Origin: Pictodentalium vernedei
Taxonomy: Eukaryota; Mollusca; Scaphopoda; Dentaliida; Dentaliidae
DNA: 64,000 nt
Direction of reading: 5' to 3'
Assembly: GCA_031216915.1 (NCBI GenBank)
Contig: CM062292.1
Span: 6,635,920-6,699,919, forward strand
The notes under the pieces were generated by a model, which made no database searches, was not told the origin of the DNA, and saw only the letters and a list, made by a program, of their open reading frames with translations. Shown here one piece after another: positions 38,004 to 51,550 of the stretch (within the stretch, counting starts at the first letter, position 1; every line of letters starts with the position of its first letter). The position numbers and the translations under genes were made by a program.

Positions 38004-41000
38004 AGATTAGTTTCTTATAGGTGTTAGGGATTAGTTTCTTATGGGTATTAGAGATTAGTTTCTTATGGGTGTTAGGGATTAGTTTCTTATGGGTGTTAGG
38101 GATTAGTTTCTTATGGGTGTTAGGGTTTAGTTTCTTATGGGTGTTAGGGATTAGTTTCTTATGGGTATTAGAGATTAGTTTCTTATGTGTGTTAGGGTTG
38201 AGTTTCTTATGGGTGTTAGGGTTTAGTTTCTTATGGGTATTAGGTTTTAGTTTCTTATGGGTATTAGAGATTAGTTTCTTTTGGGTGTTAGGGTTTAGTT
38301 TCTTATGGGTATTAGAGATTAGTTTCTTATGGGTGTTAGGGTTTAGTTTCTTATGGGTGTTAGGGTTTAGTTTCTTATGGGTGTTAGGTTTTAGTTTCTT
38401 ATGGGTGTTAGGGATTAGTTTCTTATGGGTATTAGAGATTAGTTTCTTATGGGTGTTAGGGATTAGTTTTTTTATGGATGTTAGGGTTTAGTTTCTTATG
38501 GGTATTAGAGATTTGTTTCTTATGGGTATTAGAGATTAGTTTCTTATAGGTGTTAGGGATTAGTTTCTTATGGGTATTAGAGATTAGTTTCTTATGGGTG
38601 TTAGGGATTAGTTTCTTATGGGTGTTAGGGTTTAGTTTCTTATGGGTATTAGGGATTAGTTTCTTATGGGTGTTAGGGATTAGTTTCTTATGGGTATTAG
38701 AGATTAGTTTCTTATGGGTATTAGAGATTAGTTTCTTATGGGTATTAGAGATTAGTTTCTTATGGGTGTTAGGGATTAGTTTCTTATGGGTGTTAGAGAT
38801 TAGTTTCTTATGGGTATCAGGGATTAGTTTCTTATGGGTGTTAGGGTTTAGTTTCTTATGGGTGTTAGGGATTAGTTTCTTATGGGTGTTAGGGATTAGT
38901 TTCTTATGGGTATTAGAGATTAGTTTCTTATGGGTATTAGAGATTAGTTTTGTATGGGTATTAGGGATTAGTTTCTTATGGGTATTAGGGATTAGTTTTT
39001 TTTTATGGATGTTACGGATTAGTTTCTTATGGGTATTAAAGATTAGTTTCTTATAGGTGTTAGGGATTAGTTTCTTATGGGTATTAGGGATTAGTTTTTT
39101 ATGGATGTTAGGGATTAGTTTCTTATGGGTATTAGGGATTAGTTTCTTATGGGTGTTAGGGTTTAGTTTCTTATGGGTATTAGAGATTAGTTTCTTATGG
39201 GTGTTAGGGATTAGTTTCTTATGGGTGTTAGGGTTTAGTTTCTTATGGGTATTAGAGATTAGTTTCTTATGGGTGTTAGGGATTAGTTTCTTATGGGTAT
39301 TAGAGATTAGTTTCTTATGGGTATTAGGGATTAGTTTCTTATGGGTATTAGGGATTAGTTTTTTTATGGATGTTACGGATTAGTTTCTTATGGGTATTAG
39401 AGATTAGTTTCTTATAGGTGTTAGGGATTAGTTTCTTATGGGTATTAGGGATTAGTTTTTTATGGATGTTAGGGATTAGTTTCTTATGGGTATTAGGGAT
39501 TAGTTTCTTATGGGTGTTAGGGTTTAGTTTCTTATGGGTATTAGAGATTAGTTTCTTATGGGTGTTAGGGTTTAGTTTCTTATGGGTGTTAGAGTTTAGT
39601 TTCTTATGGGTGTTAGGGTTTAGTTTCTTATGGGTGTTAGGGTTTAGTTTCTTATGGGTATTAGAGATTAGTTTCTTATGGGTGTTAGGGTTTAGTTTCT
39701 TATGGGTGTTAGGGATTAGTTTCTTATGGGTGTTAGGGATTAGTTTCTTATGAGTGTTAGAGATTAGTTTCTTATGGGTGTTAGAGATTAGTTTCTTATG
39801 GGTGTTAGAGATTAGTTTCTTATGGGTGTTAGGGATTAGTTTCTGATGGGTATTAGGGTTTAGTTTCTTATGAGTGTTAGAGATTAGTTTCTTATGGGTG
39901 TTAGAGATTAGTTTCTTATGGGTATTAGAGATTAGTTTCTTATGGGTATTAGGGATTAGTTTCTTATGAGTGTTAGAGATTAGTTTCTTATGGGTGTTAG
40001 ATATTAGTTTCTTATGGGTGTTAGAGATTAGTTTCTTATGGGTATTAGGGATTAGTTTCTTATGGGTGTTAGGGATTAGTTTCTTATGGGTGTTAGAGAT
40101 TAGTTTCTTATGGGTGTTAGATATTAGTTTCTTATGGGTGTTAGGGATTAGTTTCTTATGGGTATTAGAGATTAGTTTCTTATGGGTGTTAGGGATTAGT
40201 TTCTTATGGGTGTTAGGGATTAGTTTCTTATGGGTATTAGGGATTAGTTTCTTATGTGTAATAGAGATTAGTTTCTTATGGGTATTAGAGATTAGTTTTG
40301 TATGGGTATTAGGGATTAGTTTCTTATGGGTATTAGGGATTAGTTTCTTTTGGGTGTTAGGGATTAGTTTCTTATGGGTATTAGAGATTAGTTTCTTATG
40401 GGTGTTAGGGATTAGTTTCTTATGGTTGTTAGGGATTAGTTTCTTATGGGTGTTTGGGATTAGTTTCTTATGGGTGTTAGGGACTAGTTTCTTATGGGTG
40501 TTAGGGACTAGTTTCTTATGGGTATTAGGGATTAGTTTCTTATGGGTATTAGAGATTAGTTTCTTATGGGTGTTAGGGATTAGTTTCTTATGGGTATTAG
40601 GGATTAGTTTCTTATGGGTATTAGAGATTAGTTTCTTATGGGTGTTAGGGATTAGTTTCTTATGGGTATTAGGGATTAGTTTCTTATGTGTAATAGAGAT
40701 TAGTTTCTTATGTGTAATAGAGATTAGTTTCTTATGGGTATTAGAGATTAGTTTCTTATGGGTGTTAGGGATTAGTTTCTTATGGGTATTAGAGATTAGT
40801 TTCTTATGGGTGTTAGGGATTAGTTTCTTATGGGTGTTAGGGATTAGTTTCTTATGGGTATTAGAGATTAGTTTCTTATGGATGTTAGGGTATAGTTTCT
40901 TATGGGTGTTAGGGTTTAGTTTCTTATGGGTGTTAGGGATTAGTTTCTTATGGGTGTTAGGGATTAGTTTCTTATGGGTGTTAGGGATTAGTTTCTTATG

Positions 41001-41113
41001 GGTGTTAGGGTTTAGTTTCTTATGGGTATTAGAGATTAGTTTCTTATGGGTGTTAGGGATTAGTTTCTTATGGGTGTTAGGGATTAGTTTCTTATGGGTG
41101 TTAGGGATTAGTT
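36883..41113 (+). repeat. Higher-order repeat B (4.23 kb), copy 2
   Basis: Tandem partner of the block at 32650-36882, same orientation. It differs by a few substitutions (for example TTAGATATTAG near 40122 against TTACATATTAG near 35888) and by single-base differences in T-tract length at matching monomers. The match to copy 1 ends at about 41113, where this copy gains an extra TTAGGGATTAG unit. Confidence 0.84.
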
Positions 41114-44100
41114 TCTTATGGGTGTTAGGGATTAGTTTCTTATGGGTATTAGAGATTAGTTTCTTATGGGTGTTAGGGATTAGTTTCTTATGGGTGTTAG
41201 GGATTAGTTTCTTATGGGTGTTAGGGATTAGTTTCTTATGGGTGTTAGGGATTAGTTTCTTATGGGTATTAGGGATTAGTTTCTTATGGGTGTTAGGGTT
41301 TAGTTTCTTATGGGTATTAGAGATTAGTTTCTTATGGGTGTTAGGGATTAGTTTCTTATGGGTGTTAGGGTTTAGTTTCTTATGGGTATTAGAGATTAGT
41401 TTCTTATGGGTGTTAGGGATTAGTTTCTTATGGGTATTAGAGATTAGTTTCTTATGGGTGTTAGGGTTTAGTTTCTTATGGGTGTTAGGGTTTAGTTTCT
41501 TATGGGTGTTAGGTTTTAGTTTCTTATGGGTGTTAGGGATTAGTTTCTTATGGGTATTAGAGATTAGTTTCTTATGGGTGTTAGGGATTAGTTTTTTAAT
41601 GGATGTTAGGGTTTAGTTTCTTATGGGTATTAGAGATTAGTTTCTTATGGGTATTAGAGATTAGTTTCTTATAGGTGTTAGGGATTAGTTTCTTATGGGT
41701 ATTAGAGATTAGTTTCTTATGGGTGTTAGGGATTAGTTTCTTATGGGTGTTAGGGATTAGTTTCTTATGGGTATTAGAGATTAGTTTCTTATGGGTATTA
41801 GAGATTAGTTTCTTATGGGTATTAGAGATTAGTTTCTTATGGGTGTTAGGGATTAGTTTCTTATGGGTGTTAGAGATTAGTTTCTTATGGGTATTAGGGA
41901 TTAGTTTCTTATGGGTGTTAGGGTTTAGTTTCTTATGGGTGTTAGGGATTAGTTTCTTATGGGTGTTAGGGATTAGTTTGTTATGGGTATTAGAGATTAG
42001 TTTCTTATTGGTATGAGAGATTAGTTTTGTATGGGTATTAGGGATTAGTTTCTTATGGGTATTAGGGATTAGTTTTTTTATGGATGTTACAGATTAGTTT
42101 CTTATGGGTATTAGAGATTAGTTTCTTATAGGTGTTAGGGATTAGTTTCTTATGGGTATTAGGGATTAGTTTTTTATGGGTATTAGAGATTAGTTTCTTA
42201 TGGGTGTTAGGGATTAGTTTCTTATGAGTGTTAGGGTTTAGTTTCTTATGGGTATTAGAGATTAGTTTCTTATGGGTGTTAGGGATTAGTTTCTTATGGG
42301 TATTAGAGATTAGTTTCTTATGGGTATTAGGGATTAGTTTCTTATGGGTATTAGGGATTAGTTTTTTTTATGGATGTTACGGATTAGTTTCTTATGGGTA
42401 TTAGAGATTAGTTTCTTATAGGTGTTAGGGATTAGTTTCTTATGGGTATTAGGGATTAGTTTTTTATGGATGTTAGGGATTAGTTTCTTATGGGTATTAG
42501 GGATTAGTTTCTTATGGGTGTTAGGGTTTAGTTTCTTATGGGTATTAGAGATTAGTTTCTTATGGGTGTTAGGGTTTAGTTTCTTATGGGTGTTAGAGTT
42601 TAGTTTCTTATGGGTGTTAGGGTTTAGTTTCTTATGGGTGTTAGGGTTTAGTTTCTTATGGGTATTAGAGATTAGTTTCTTATGGGTGTTAGGGTTTAGT
42701 TTCTTATGGGTGTTAGGGATTAGTTTCTTATGGGTGTTAGGGATTAGTTTCTTATGAGTGTTAGAGATTAGTTTCTTATGGGTGTTAGAGATTAGTTTCT
42801 TATGGGTGTTAGAGATTAGTTTCTTATGGGTGTTAGGGATTAGTTTCTTATGGGTATTAGGGTTTAGTTTCTTATGAGTGTTAGAGATAAGTTTCTTATG
42901 GGTGTTAGAGATTAGTTTCTTATGGGTATTAGAGATTAGTTTCTTATGGGTATTAGGGATTAGTTTCTTATGAGTGTTAGAGATTAGTTTCTTATGGGTG
43001 TTAGATATTAGTTTCTTATGGGTGTTAGAGATTAGTTTCTTATGGGTATTAGGGATTAGTTTCTTATGGGTGTTAGGGATTAGTTTCTTATGGGTGTTAG
43101 AGATTAGTTTCTTATGGGTGTTAGATATTAGTTTCTTATGGGTGTTAGGGATTAGTTTCTTATGGGTATTAGAGATTAGTTTCTTATGGGTGTTAGGGAT
43201 TAGTTTCTTATGGGTGTTAGGGATTAGTTTCTTATGGGTATTAGGGATTAGTTTCTTATGTGTAATAGAGATTAGTTTCTTATGGGTATTAGAGATTAGT
43301 TTTGTATGGGTATTAGGGATTAGTTTCTTATGGGTATTAGGGATTAGTTTCTTATGGGTGTTAGGGATTAGTTTCTTATGGGTATTAGAGATTAGTTTCT
43401 TATGGGTGTTAGGGATTAGTTTCTTATGGTTGTTAGGGATTAGTTTCTTATGGGTGTTAGGGATTAGTTTCTTATGGGTGTTAGGGACTAGTTTCTTATG
43501 GGTGTTAGGGACTAGTTTCTTATGGGTATTAGGGATTAGTTTCTTATGGGTATTAGAGATTAGTTTCTTATGGGTGTTAGGGATTAGTTTCTTATGGGTA
43601 TTAGGGATTAGTTTCTTATGGGTATTAGAGATTAGTTTCTTATGGGTGTTAGGGATTAGTTTCTTATGGGTATTAGGGATTAGTTTCTTATGTGTAATAG
43701 AGATTAGTTTCTTATGTGTAATAGAGATTAGTTTCTTATGGGTATTAGAGATTAGTTTCTTATGGGTGTTAGGGATTAGTTTCTTATGGGTATTAGAGAT
43801 TAGTTTCTTATGGGTGTTAGGGATTAGTTTCTTATGGGTGTTAGGGATTAGTTTCTTATGGGTATTAGAGATTAGTTTCTTATGGATGTTAGGGTTTAGT
43901 TTCTTATGGGTGTTAGGGTTTAGTTTCTTATGGGTGTTAGGGATTAGTTTCTTATGGGTGTTAGGGATTAGTTTCTTATGGGTGTTAGGGATTAGTTTCT
44001 TATGGGTGTTAGGGTTTAGTTTCTTATGGGTATTAGAGATTAGTTTCTTATGGGTGTTAGGGATTAGTTTCTTATGGGTGTTAGGGATTAGTTTCTTATG

Positions 44101-45900
44101 GGTGTTAGGGATTAGTTTCTTATGGGTATTAGAGATTAGTTTCTTATGGGTGTTAGGGATTAGTTTCTTATGGGTGTTAGGGATTAGTTTCTTATGGGTG
44201 TTAGGGATTAGTTTCTTATGGGTGTTAGGGATTAGTTTCTTATGGGTATTAGGGATTAGTTTCTTATGGGTGTTAGGGTTTAGTTTCTTATGGGTATTAG
44301 CGATTAGTTTCTTATGGGTGTTAGGGATTAGTTTCTTATGGGTGTTAGGGTTTAGTTTCTTATGGGTATTAGAGATTAGTTTCTTATGGGTGTTAGGGAT
44401 TAGTTTTTTATGGGTATTAGAGATTAGTTTCTTATGGGTATTAGGGATTAGTTTCTTATGGGTATTAGGGATTAGTTTTTTTTATGGATGTTACGGATTA
44501 GTTTCTTATGGGTATTAGAGATTAGTTTCTTATAGGTGTTATGGATTAGTTTCTTATGGGTATTAGGGATTAGTTTTTTATGGATGTTACGGATTAGTTT
44601 CTTATGGGTATTAGAGATTAGTTTCTTATAGGTGTTAGGGATTAGTTTCTTATGGGTATTAGGGATTAGTTTTTTTTATGGATGTTACGGATTAGTTTCT
44701 TATGGGTATTAGAGATTAGTTTCTTATAGGTGTTAGGGATTAGTTTCTTATGGGTATTAGGGATTAGTTTTTTTATGGATGTTAGGGATTAGTTTCTTAT
44801 GGGTGTTAGGGTTTAGTTTCTTATGGGTATTAGAGATTAGTTTCTTATGGGTGTTAGGGTTTAGTTTCTTATGGGTGTTAGAGTTTAGTTTCTTATGGGT
44901 GTTAGGGTTTAGTTTCTTATGGGTGTTAGGGTTTAGTTTCTTATGGGTATTAGAGATTAGTTTCTTATGGGTGTTAGGGTTTAGTTTCTTATGGGTGTTA
45001 GGGATTAGTTTCTTATGGGTGTTAGGGATTAGTTTCTTATGAGTGTTAGAGATTAGTTTCTTATGGGTGTTAGAGATTAGTTTCTTATGGGTGTTAGGGA
45101 TTAGTTTCTTATGGGTGTTAGGGTTTAGTTTCTTATGGGTGTTAGGGTTTAGTTTCTTATGGGTGTTAGGGATTAGTTTCTTATGGGTGTTAGAGATTAG
45201 TTTCTTATGGGTATTAGAGATTAGTTTCTTATGGGTATTAGGGATTAGTTTCTTATGAGTGTTAGAGATTAGCTTCTTATGGGTGTTAGAGATTAGTTTC
45301 TTATGGGTGTTAGAGATTAGTTTCTTATGGGTATTAGGGATTAGTTTCTTATGGGTGTTAGGGATTAGTTTCTTATGGGTATTAGAGATTAGTTTCTTAT
45401 GGGTGTTAGGGATTAGTTTCTTATGGGTGTTAGGGATTAGTTTCTTATGGGTGTTAGGGTTTAGTTTCTTATGTGTAATAGAGATTAGTTTCTTATGGGT
45501 ATTAGAGATTAGTTTTGTATGGGTATTAGGGATTAGTTTCTTATGGGTATTAGGGATTAGTTTCTTATGGGTGTTAGGGATTAGTTTCTTATGGGTATTA
45601 GAGATTAGTTTCTTATGGGTGTTAGGGATTAGTTTCTTATGGTTGTTATGGATTAGTTTCTTATGGGTGTTAGGGATTAGTTTCTTATGGGTGTTAGGGA
45701 CTAGTTTCTTATGGGTGTTAGGGACTAGTTTCTTATGGGTATTAGGGATTAGTTTCTTATGGGTATTAGAGATTAGTTTCTTATGGGTGTTAGAGATTAG
45801 TTTCTTATGGGTGTTAGAGATTAGTTTCTTATGGGTATTAGGGATTAGTTTCTTATGGGTGTTAGAGATTAGTTTCTTATGGGTATTAGGGATTAGTTTC
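41114..45900 (+). repeat. Higher-order repeat B, shortened and rearranged copies
   Basis: From 42422 to about 44.1 kb the order of variants matches 39418-41.1 kb at a 3,004-bp offset, so this copy is about 1.2 kb shorter than the tandem pair. At 44470-44790 three T-tract units with TTATGGATGTTACGG or TTATGGATGTTAGGG lie close together, a local compression of units that are further apart in the earlier copies. From 45043 the block matches 49679 onward at 4,636 bp and 50687 onward at 5,644 bp. Confidence 0.78.
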
Positions 45901-48760
45901 TTATGGGTGTGAGGGATTAGTTTCTTATGGGTATTAGGGATTAGTTTCTTATGAGTGTTAGGGATTAGTTTCTTATGGGTGTTAGGGATTAGTTTCTTAT
46001 GGGTGTTAGGGATTAGTTTCTTATGGGTATTAGAGATTAGTTTCTTATGGGTGTTAGGGATTAGTTTCTTATGGGTGTTAGGGATTAGTTTCTTATGGAT
46101 GTTAGAGATTAGTTTCTTATGGGTGTTAGAGATTAGTTTCTTATGGGTATTAGGGATTAGTTTCTTATGGGTGTTAGGGATTAGTTTCTTATGGGTAATA
46201 GAGATTAGTTTCTTATGAGTGTTAGGGATTAGTTTCTTATGGGTGTTAGGGATTAGTTTCTTATGGGTGTTAGGGATTAGTTTCTTATGGGTATTAGGGA
46301 TTAGTTTCTTATGGGTGTTAGGGATTAGTTTCTTATGGGTATTAGAGATTAGTTTCTTATGGGTGTTAGGGATTAGTTTCTTATGGTTGTTAGGGATTAG
46401 TTTCTTATGGGTGTTAGGGATTAGTTTCTTATGGGTGTTAGGGACTAGTTTCTTATGGGTGTTAGGGACTAGTTTCTTATGGGTATTAGGGATTAGTTTC
46501 TTATGGGTATTAGAGATTAGTTTCTTATGGGTGTTAGAGATTAGTTTCTTATGGGTGTTAGAGATTAGTTTCTTATGGGTATTAGGGATTAGTTTCTTAT
46601 GGGTGTTAGAGATTAGTTTCTTATGGGTATTAGGGATTAGTTTCTTATGGGTGTGAGGGATTAGTTTCTTATGGGTATTAGGGATTAGTTTCTTATGAGT
46701 GTTAGGGATTAGTTTCTTATGGGTGTTAGGGATTAGTTTCTTATGGGTGTTAGGGATTAGTTTCTTATGGGTGTTAGGGTTTAGTTTTTTATGAGTGTTA
46801 GGGATTAGTTTCTTATGGGTATTAGAGATTAGTTTCTTATGGATGTTAGAGATTAGTTTCTTATGGGTGTTAGAGATTAGTTTCTTATGGGTATTAGGGA
46901 TTAGTTTCTTATGGGTGTTAGGGATTAGTTTCTTATGGGTAATAGAGATTAGTTTCTTATGGGTGTTAGGGATTAGTTTCTTATGAGTGTTAGGGATTAG
47001 TTTCTTATGGGTGTTAGGGTTTAGTTTCTTATGTGTAATAGAGATTAGTTTCTTATGGGTGTTAGGGATTAGTTTCTTATGGGTGTTAGGGCTTAGTTTC
47101 TTATGGGTAATAGAGATTAGTTTCTTATGGGTGTTAGGGATTAGTTTCTTATGGGTGTTAGGTTTTAGTTTCTTATGGGTGTTGGGGATTAGTTTCTTAT
47201 GGGTGTTAGGGATTAGTTTCTTATGGTTGTTAGGGATTAGTTTCTTATGGGTGTTAGGGATTAGTTTCTTATGGGTGTTAGGGACTAGTTTCTTATGGGT
47301 GTTAGGGACTAGTTTCTTATGGGTGTTAGGGATTAGTTTCTTATGGGTAGTAGAGATTAGTTTCTTATGGGTGTTAGGGATTAGTTTCTTATGGGTGTTA
47401 GGGATTAGTTTCTTATGGGTAATAGAGATTAGTTTCTTATGGGTGTTAGGGTTTAGTTTCTTATGGGTGTTAGGGATTAGTTTCTTATGGGTGTTAGGGT
47501 TTAGTTTCTTATGTGTAATAGAGATTAGTTTCTTATGGGTATTAGAGATTAGTTTTGTATGGGTATTAGGGATTAGTTTCTTATGGGTATTAGGGATTAG
47601 TTTCTTATGGGTGTTAGGGATTAGTTTCTTATGGGTATTAGAGATTAGTTTCTTATGGGTGTTAGGGATTAGTTTCTTATGGTTGTTAGGGATTAGTTTC
47701 TTATGGGTGTTAGGGATTAGTTTCTTATGGGTGTTAGGGACTAGTTTGTTATGGGTGTTAGGGACTAGTTTCTTATGGGTGTTAGGGATTAGTTTCTTAT
47801 GGGTAGTAGAGATTAGTTTCTTATGGGTGTTAGGGATTAGTTTCTTATGGGTATTAGGGATTAGTTTCTTATGGGTATTAGAGATTTGTTTCTTATGGGT
47901 GTTAGGGATTAGTTTCTTATGGGTATTAGGGATTAGTTTCTTATGTGTAATAGAGATTAGTTTCTTATGTGTAATAGAGATTAGTTTCTTATGGGTATTA
48001 GAGATTAGTTTCTTATGGGCGTTAGGGATTAGTTTCTTATGGGTATTAGAGATTAGTTTCTTATGGGTGTTAGGGATTAGTTTCTTATGGGTGTTAGGGA
48101 TTAGTTTCTTATGGGTATTAGAGATTAGTTTCTTATGGATGTTAGGGTTTAGTTTCTTATGGGTGTTAGGGTTTAGTTTCTTATGGGTGTTAGGGATTAG
48201 TTTCTTATGGGTGTTAGGGATTAGTTTCTTATGGGTGTTAGGGATTAGTTTCTTATGGGTGTTAGGGTTTAGTTTCTTATGGGTATTAGAGATTAGTTTC
48301 TTATGGGTGTTAGGGATTAGTTTCTTATGGGTGTTAGGGATTAGTTTCTTATGGGTGTTAGGGATTAGTTTCTTATGGGTGTTAGGGATTAGTTTCTTAT
48401 GGGTATTAGAGATTAGTTTCTTATGGGTGTTAGGGATTAGTTTCTTATGGGTGTTAGGGATTAGTTTCTTATGGGTGTTAGGGATTAGTTTCTTATGGGT
48501 GTTAGGGATTAGTTTCTGATGGGTGTTAGGGATTAGTGTCTTATGGGTGTTAGGGTTTAGTGTCTTATGGGTGTTAGGGATTAGTTTCTTATGGGTGTTA
48601 GGGATTAGTTTCTTATGGGTGTTAGGGTTTAGTGTCTTATGGGTGTTAGGTTTTAGTTTCTTATGGGTGTTAGGGATTAGTTTCTTATGGGTGCTAGGGT
48701 TTAGTTTCTTATGGGTATTAGGGTTTAGTTTCTTATGGGTGTTAGGGATTAGTTTCTTAT
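45901..48760 (+). repeat. Array duplication C, copy 1
   Basis: Matches about 51,550-54,356 at an offset of 5,596 bp. Shared landmarks include paired GGGACTAG units near 46440, 47281 and 47750, TTAGGGCTTAG near 47090, GTAGTAGAG near 47347 and 47813, the TGTGTAATAGAG pair at 47942, and TTTCTGATGG near 48516. The match ends at about 48760, where a GTATTAGAG unit appears here but not in copy 2. Confidence 0.83.
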
Positions 48761-50686
48761 GGGTATTAGAGATTAGTTTCTTATGGGTGTTAGGGATTAG
48801 TTTCTTATGGGTGTTAGGGATTAGTTTCTTATGGGTGTTAGGGATTAGTTTCTTATGGGTGTTAGGGATTAGTTTCTTATGGGTATTAGGGATTAGTTTC
48901 TTATGGGTGTTAGGGTTTAGTTTCTTATGGGTATTAGCGATTAGTTTCTTATGGGTGTTAGGGATTAGTTTCTTATGGGTGTTAGGGTTTAGTTTCTTAT
49001 GGGTATTAGAGATTAGTTTCTTATGGGTGTTAGGGATTAGTTTTTTATGGGTATTAGAGATTAGTTTCTTATGGGTATTAGGGATTAGTTTCTTATGGGT
49101 ATTAGGGATTAGTTTTTTTTATGGATGTTACGGATTAGTTTCTTATGGGTATTAGAGATTAGTTTCTTATAGGTGTTATGGATTAGTTTCTTATGGGTAT
49201 TAGGGATTAGTTTTTTATGGATGTTACGGATTAGTTTCTTATGGGTATTAGAGATTAGTTTCTTATAGGTGTTAGGGATTAGTTTCTTATGGGTATTAGG
49301 GATTAGTTTTTTTTATGGATGTTACGGATTAGTTTCTTATGGGTATTAGAGATTAGTTTCTTATAGGTGTTAGGGATTAGTTTCTTATGGGTATTAGGGA
49401 TTAGTTTTTTATGGATGTTAGGGATTAGTTTCTTATGGGTGTTAGGGTTTAGTTTCTTATGGGTATTAGAGATTAGTTTCTTATGGGTGTTAGGGTTTAG
49501 TTTCTTATGGGTGTTAGAGTTTAGTTTCTTATGGGTGTTAGGGTTTAGTTTCTTATGGGTGTTAGGGTTTAGTTTCTTATGGGTATTAGAGATTAGTTTC
49601 TTATGGGTGTTAGGGTTTAGTTTCTTATGGGTGTTAGGGATTAGTTTCTTATGGGTGTTAGGGATTAGTTTCTTATGAGTGTTAGAGATTAGTTTCTTAT
49701 GGGTGTTAGAGATTAGTTTCTTATGGGTGTTAGGGATTAGTTTCTTATGGGTGTTAGGGTTTAGTTTCTTATGGGTGTTAGGGTTTAGTTTCTTATGGGT
49801 GTTAGGGATTAGTTTCTTATGGGTGTTAGAGATTAGTTTCTTATGGGTATTCGAGATTAGTTTCTTATGGGTATTAGGGATTAGTTTCTTATGAGTGTTA
49901 GAGATTAGCTTCTTATGGGTGTTAGAGATTAGTTTCTTATGGGTGTTAGAGATTAGTTTCTTATGGGTATTAGGGATTAGTTTCTTATGGGTGTTAGGGA
50001 TTAGTTTCTTATGGGTATTAGAGATTAGTTTCTTATGGGTGTTAGGGATTAGTTTCTTATGGGTGTTAGGGATTAGTTTCTTATGGGTGTTAGGGTTTAG
50101 TTTCTTATGTGTAATAGAGATTAGTTTCTTATGGGTATTAGAGATTAGTTTTGTATGGGTATTAGGGATTAGTTTCTTATGGGTATTAGGGATTAGTTTC
50201 TTATGGGTGTTAGGGATTAGTTTCTTATGGGTATTAGAGATTAGTTTCTTATGGGTGTTAGGGATTAGTTTCTTATGGTTGTTATGGATTAGTTTCTTAT
50301 GGGTGTTAGGGATTAGTTTCTTATGGGTGTTAGGGACTAGTTTCTTATGGGTGTTAGGGACTAGTTTCTTATGGGTATTAGGGATTAGTTTCTTATGGGT
50401 ATTAGAGATTAGTTTCTTATGGGTGTTAGAGATTAGTTTCTTATGGGTGTTAGAGATTAGTTTCTTATGGGTATTAGGGATTAGTTTCTTATGGGTGTTA
50501 GAGATTAGTTTCTTATGGGTATTAGGGATTAGTTTCTTATGGGTGTGAGGGATTAGTTTCTTATGGGTATTAGGGATTAGTTTCTTATGAGTGTTAGGGA
50601 TTAGTTTCTTATGGGTATTAGGGATTAGTTTCTTATGGGTGTTAGGGATTAGTTTCTTATGGGTGTTAGGGATTAGTTTCTTATGA
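48761..50686 (+). repeat. Array segment matching 44.1-45.9 kb
   Basis: The order of variants matches 44.13-45.91 kb at 4,636-4,637 bp, including the rare TTAGCGATTAG unit (44301 and 48938) and the cluster of T-tract units followed by TTACGG (49112, 49309). The section 49679-50548 is repeated directly at 50687-51550 with an offset of 1,008 bp (42 monomers). Confidence 0.8.
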
Positions 50687-51550
50687 GTGTTAGAGATTAG
50701 TTTCTTATGGGTGTTAGAGATTAGTTTCTTATGGGTGTTAGGGATTAGTTTCTTATGGGTGTTAGGGTTTAGTTTCTTATGGGTGTTAGGGTTTAGTTTC
50801 TTATGGGTGTTAGGGATTAGTTTCTTATGGGTGTTAGAGATTAGTTTCTTATGGGTATTCGAGATTAGTTTCTTATGGGTATTAGGGATTAGTTTCTTAT
50901 GAGTGTTAGAGATTAGCTTCTTATGGGTGTTAGAGATTAGTTTCTTATGGGTGTTAGAGATTAGTTTCTTATGGGTATTAGGGATTAGTTTCTTATGGGT
51001 GTTAGGGATTAGTTTCTTATGGGTATTAGAGATTAGTTTCTTATGGGTGTTAGGGATTAGTTTCTTATGGGTGTTAGGGATTAGTTTCTTATGGGTGTTA
51101 GGGTTTAGTTTCTTATGTGTAATAGAGATTAGTTTCTTATGGGTATTAGAGATTAGTTTTGTATGGGTATTAGGGATTAGTTTCTTATGGGTATTAGGGA
51201 TTAGTTTCTTATGGGTGTTAGGGATTAGTTTCTTATGGGTATTAGAGATTAGTTTCTTATGGGTGTTAGGGATTAGTTTCTTATGGTTGTTATGGATTAG
51301 TTTCTTATGGGTGTTAGGGATTAGTTTCTTATGGGTGTTAGGGACTAGTTTCTTATGGGTGTTAGGGACTAGTTTCTTATGGGTATTAGGGATTAGTTTC
51401 TTATGGGTATTAGAGATTAGTTTCTTATGGGTGTTAGAGATTAGTTTCTTATGGGTGTTAGAGATTAGTTTCTTATGGGTATTAGGGATTAGTTTCTTAT
51501 GGGTGTTAGAGATTAGTTTCTTATGGGTGTTAGAGATTAGTTTCTTATGA
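50687..51550 (+). repeat. Local 1,008-bp-offset duplicate
   Basis: Repeats 49679-50548 including private changes: TTCGAGATTAG (49851 and 50859), TTAGAGATTAGCTTC (49910 and 50918), TTATGGTTGTTATGG (50276 and 51284) and the GGGACTAG pair. The offset is an exact multiple of 24. Confidence 0.85.
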
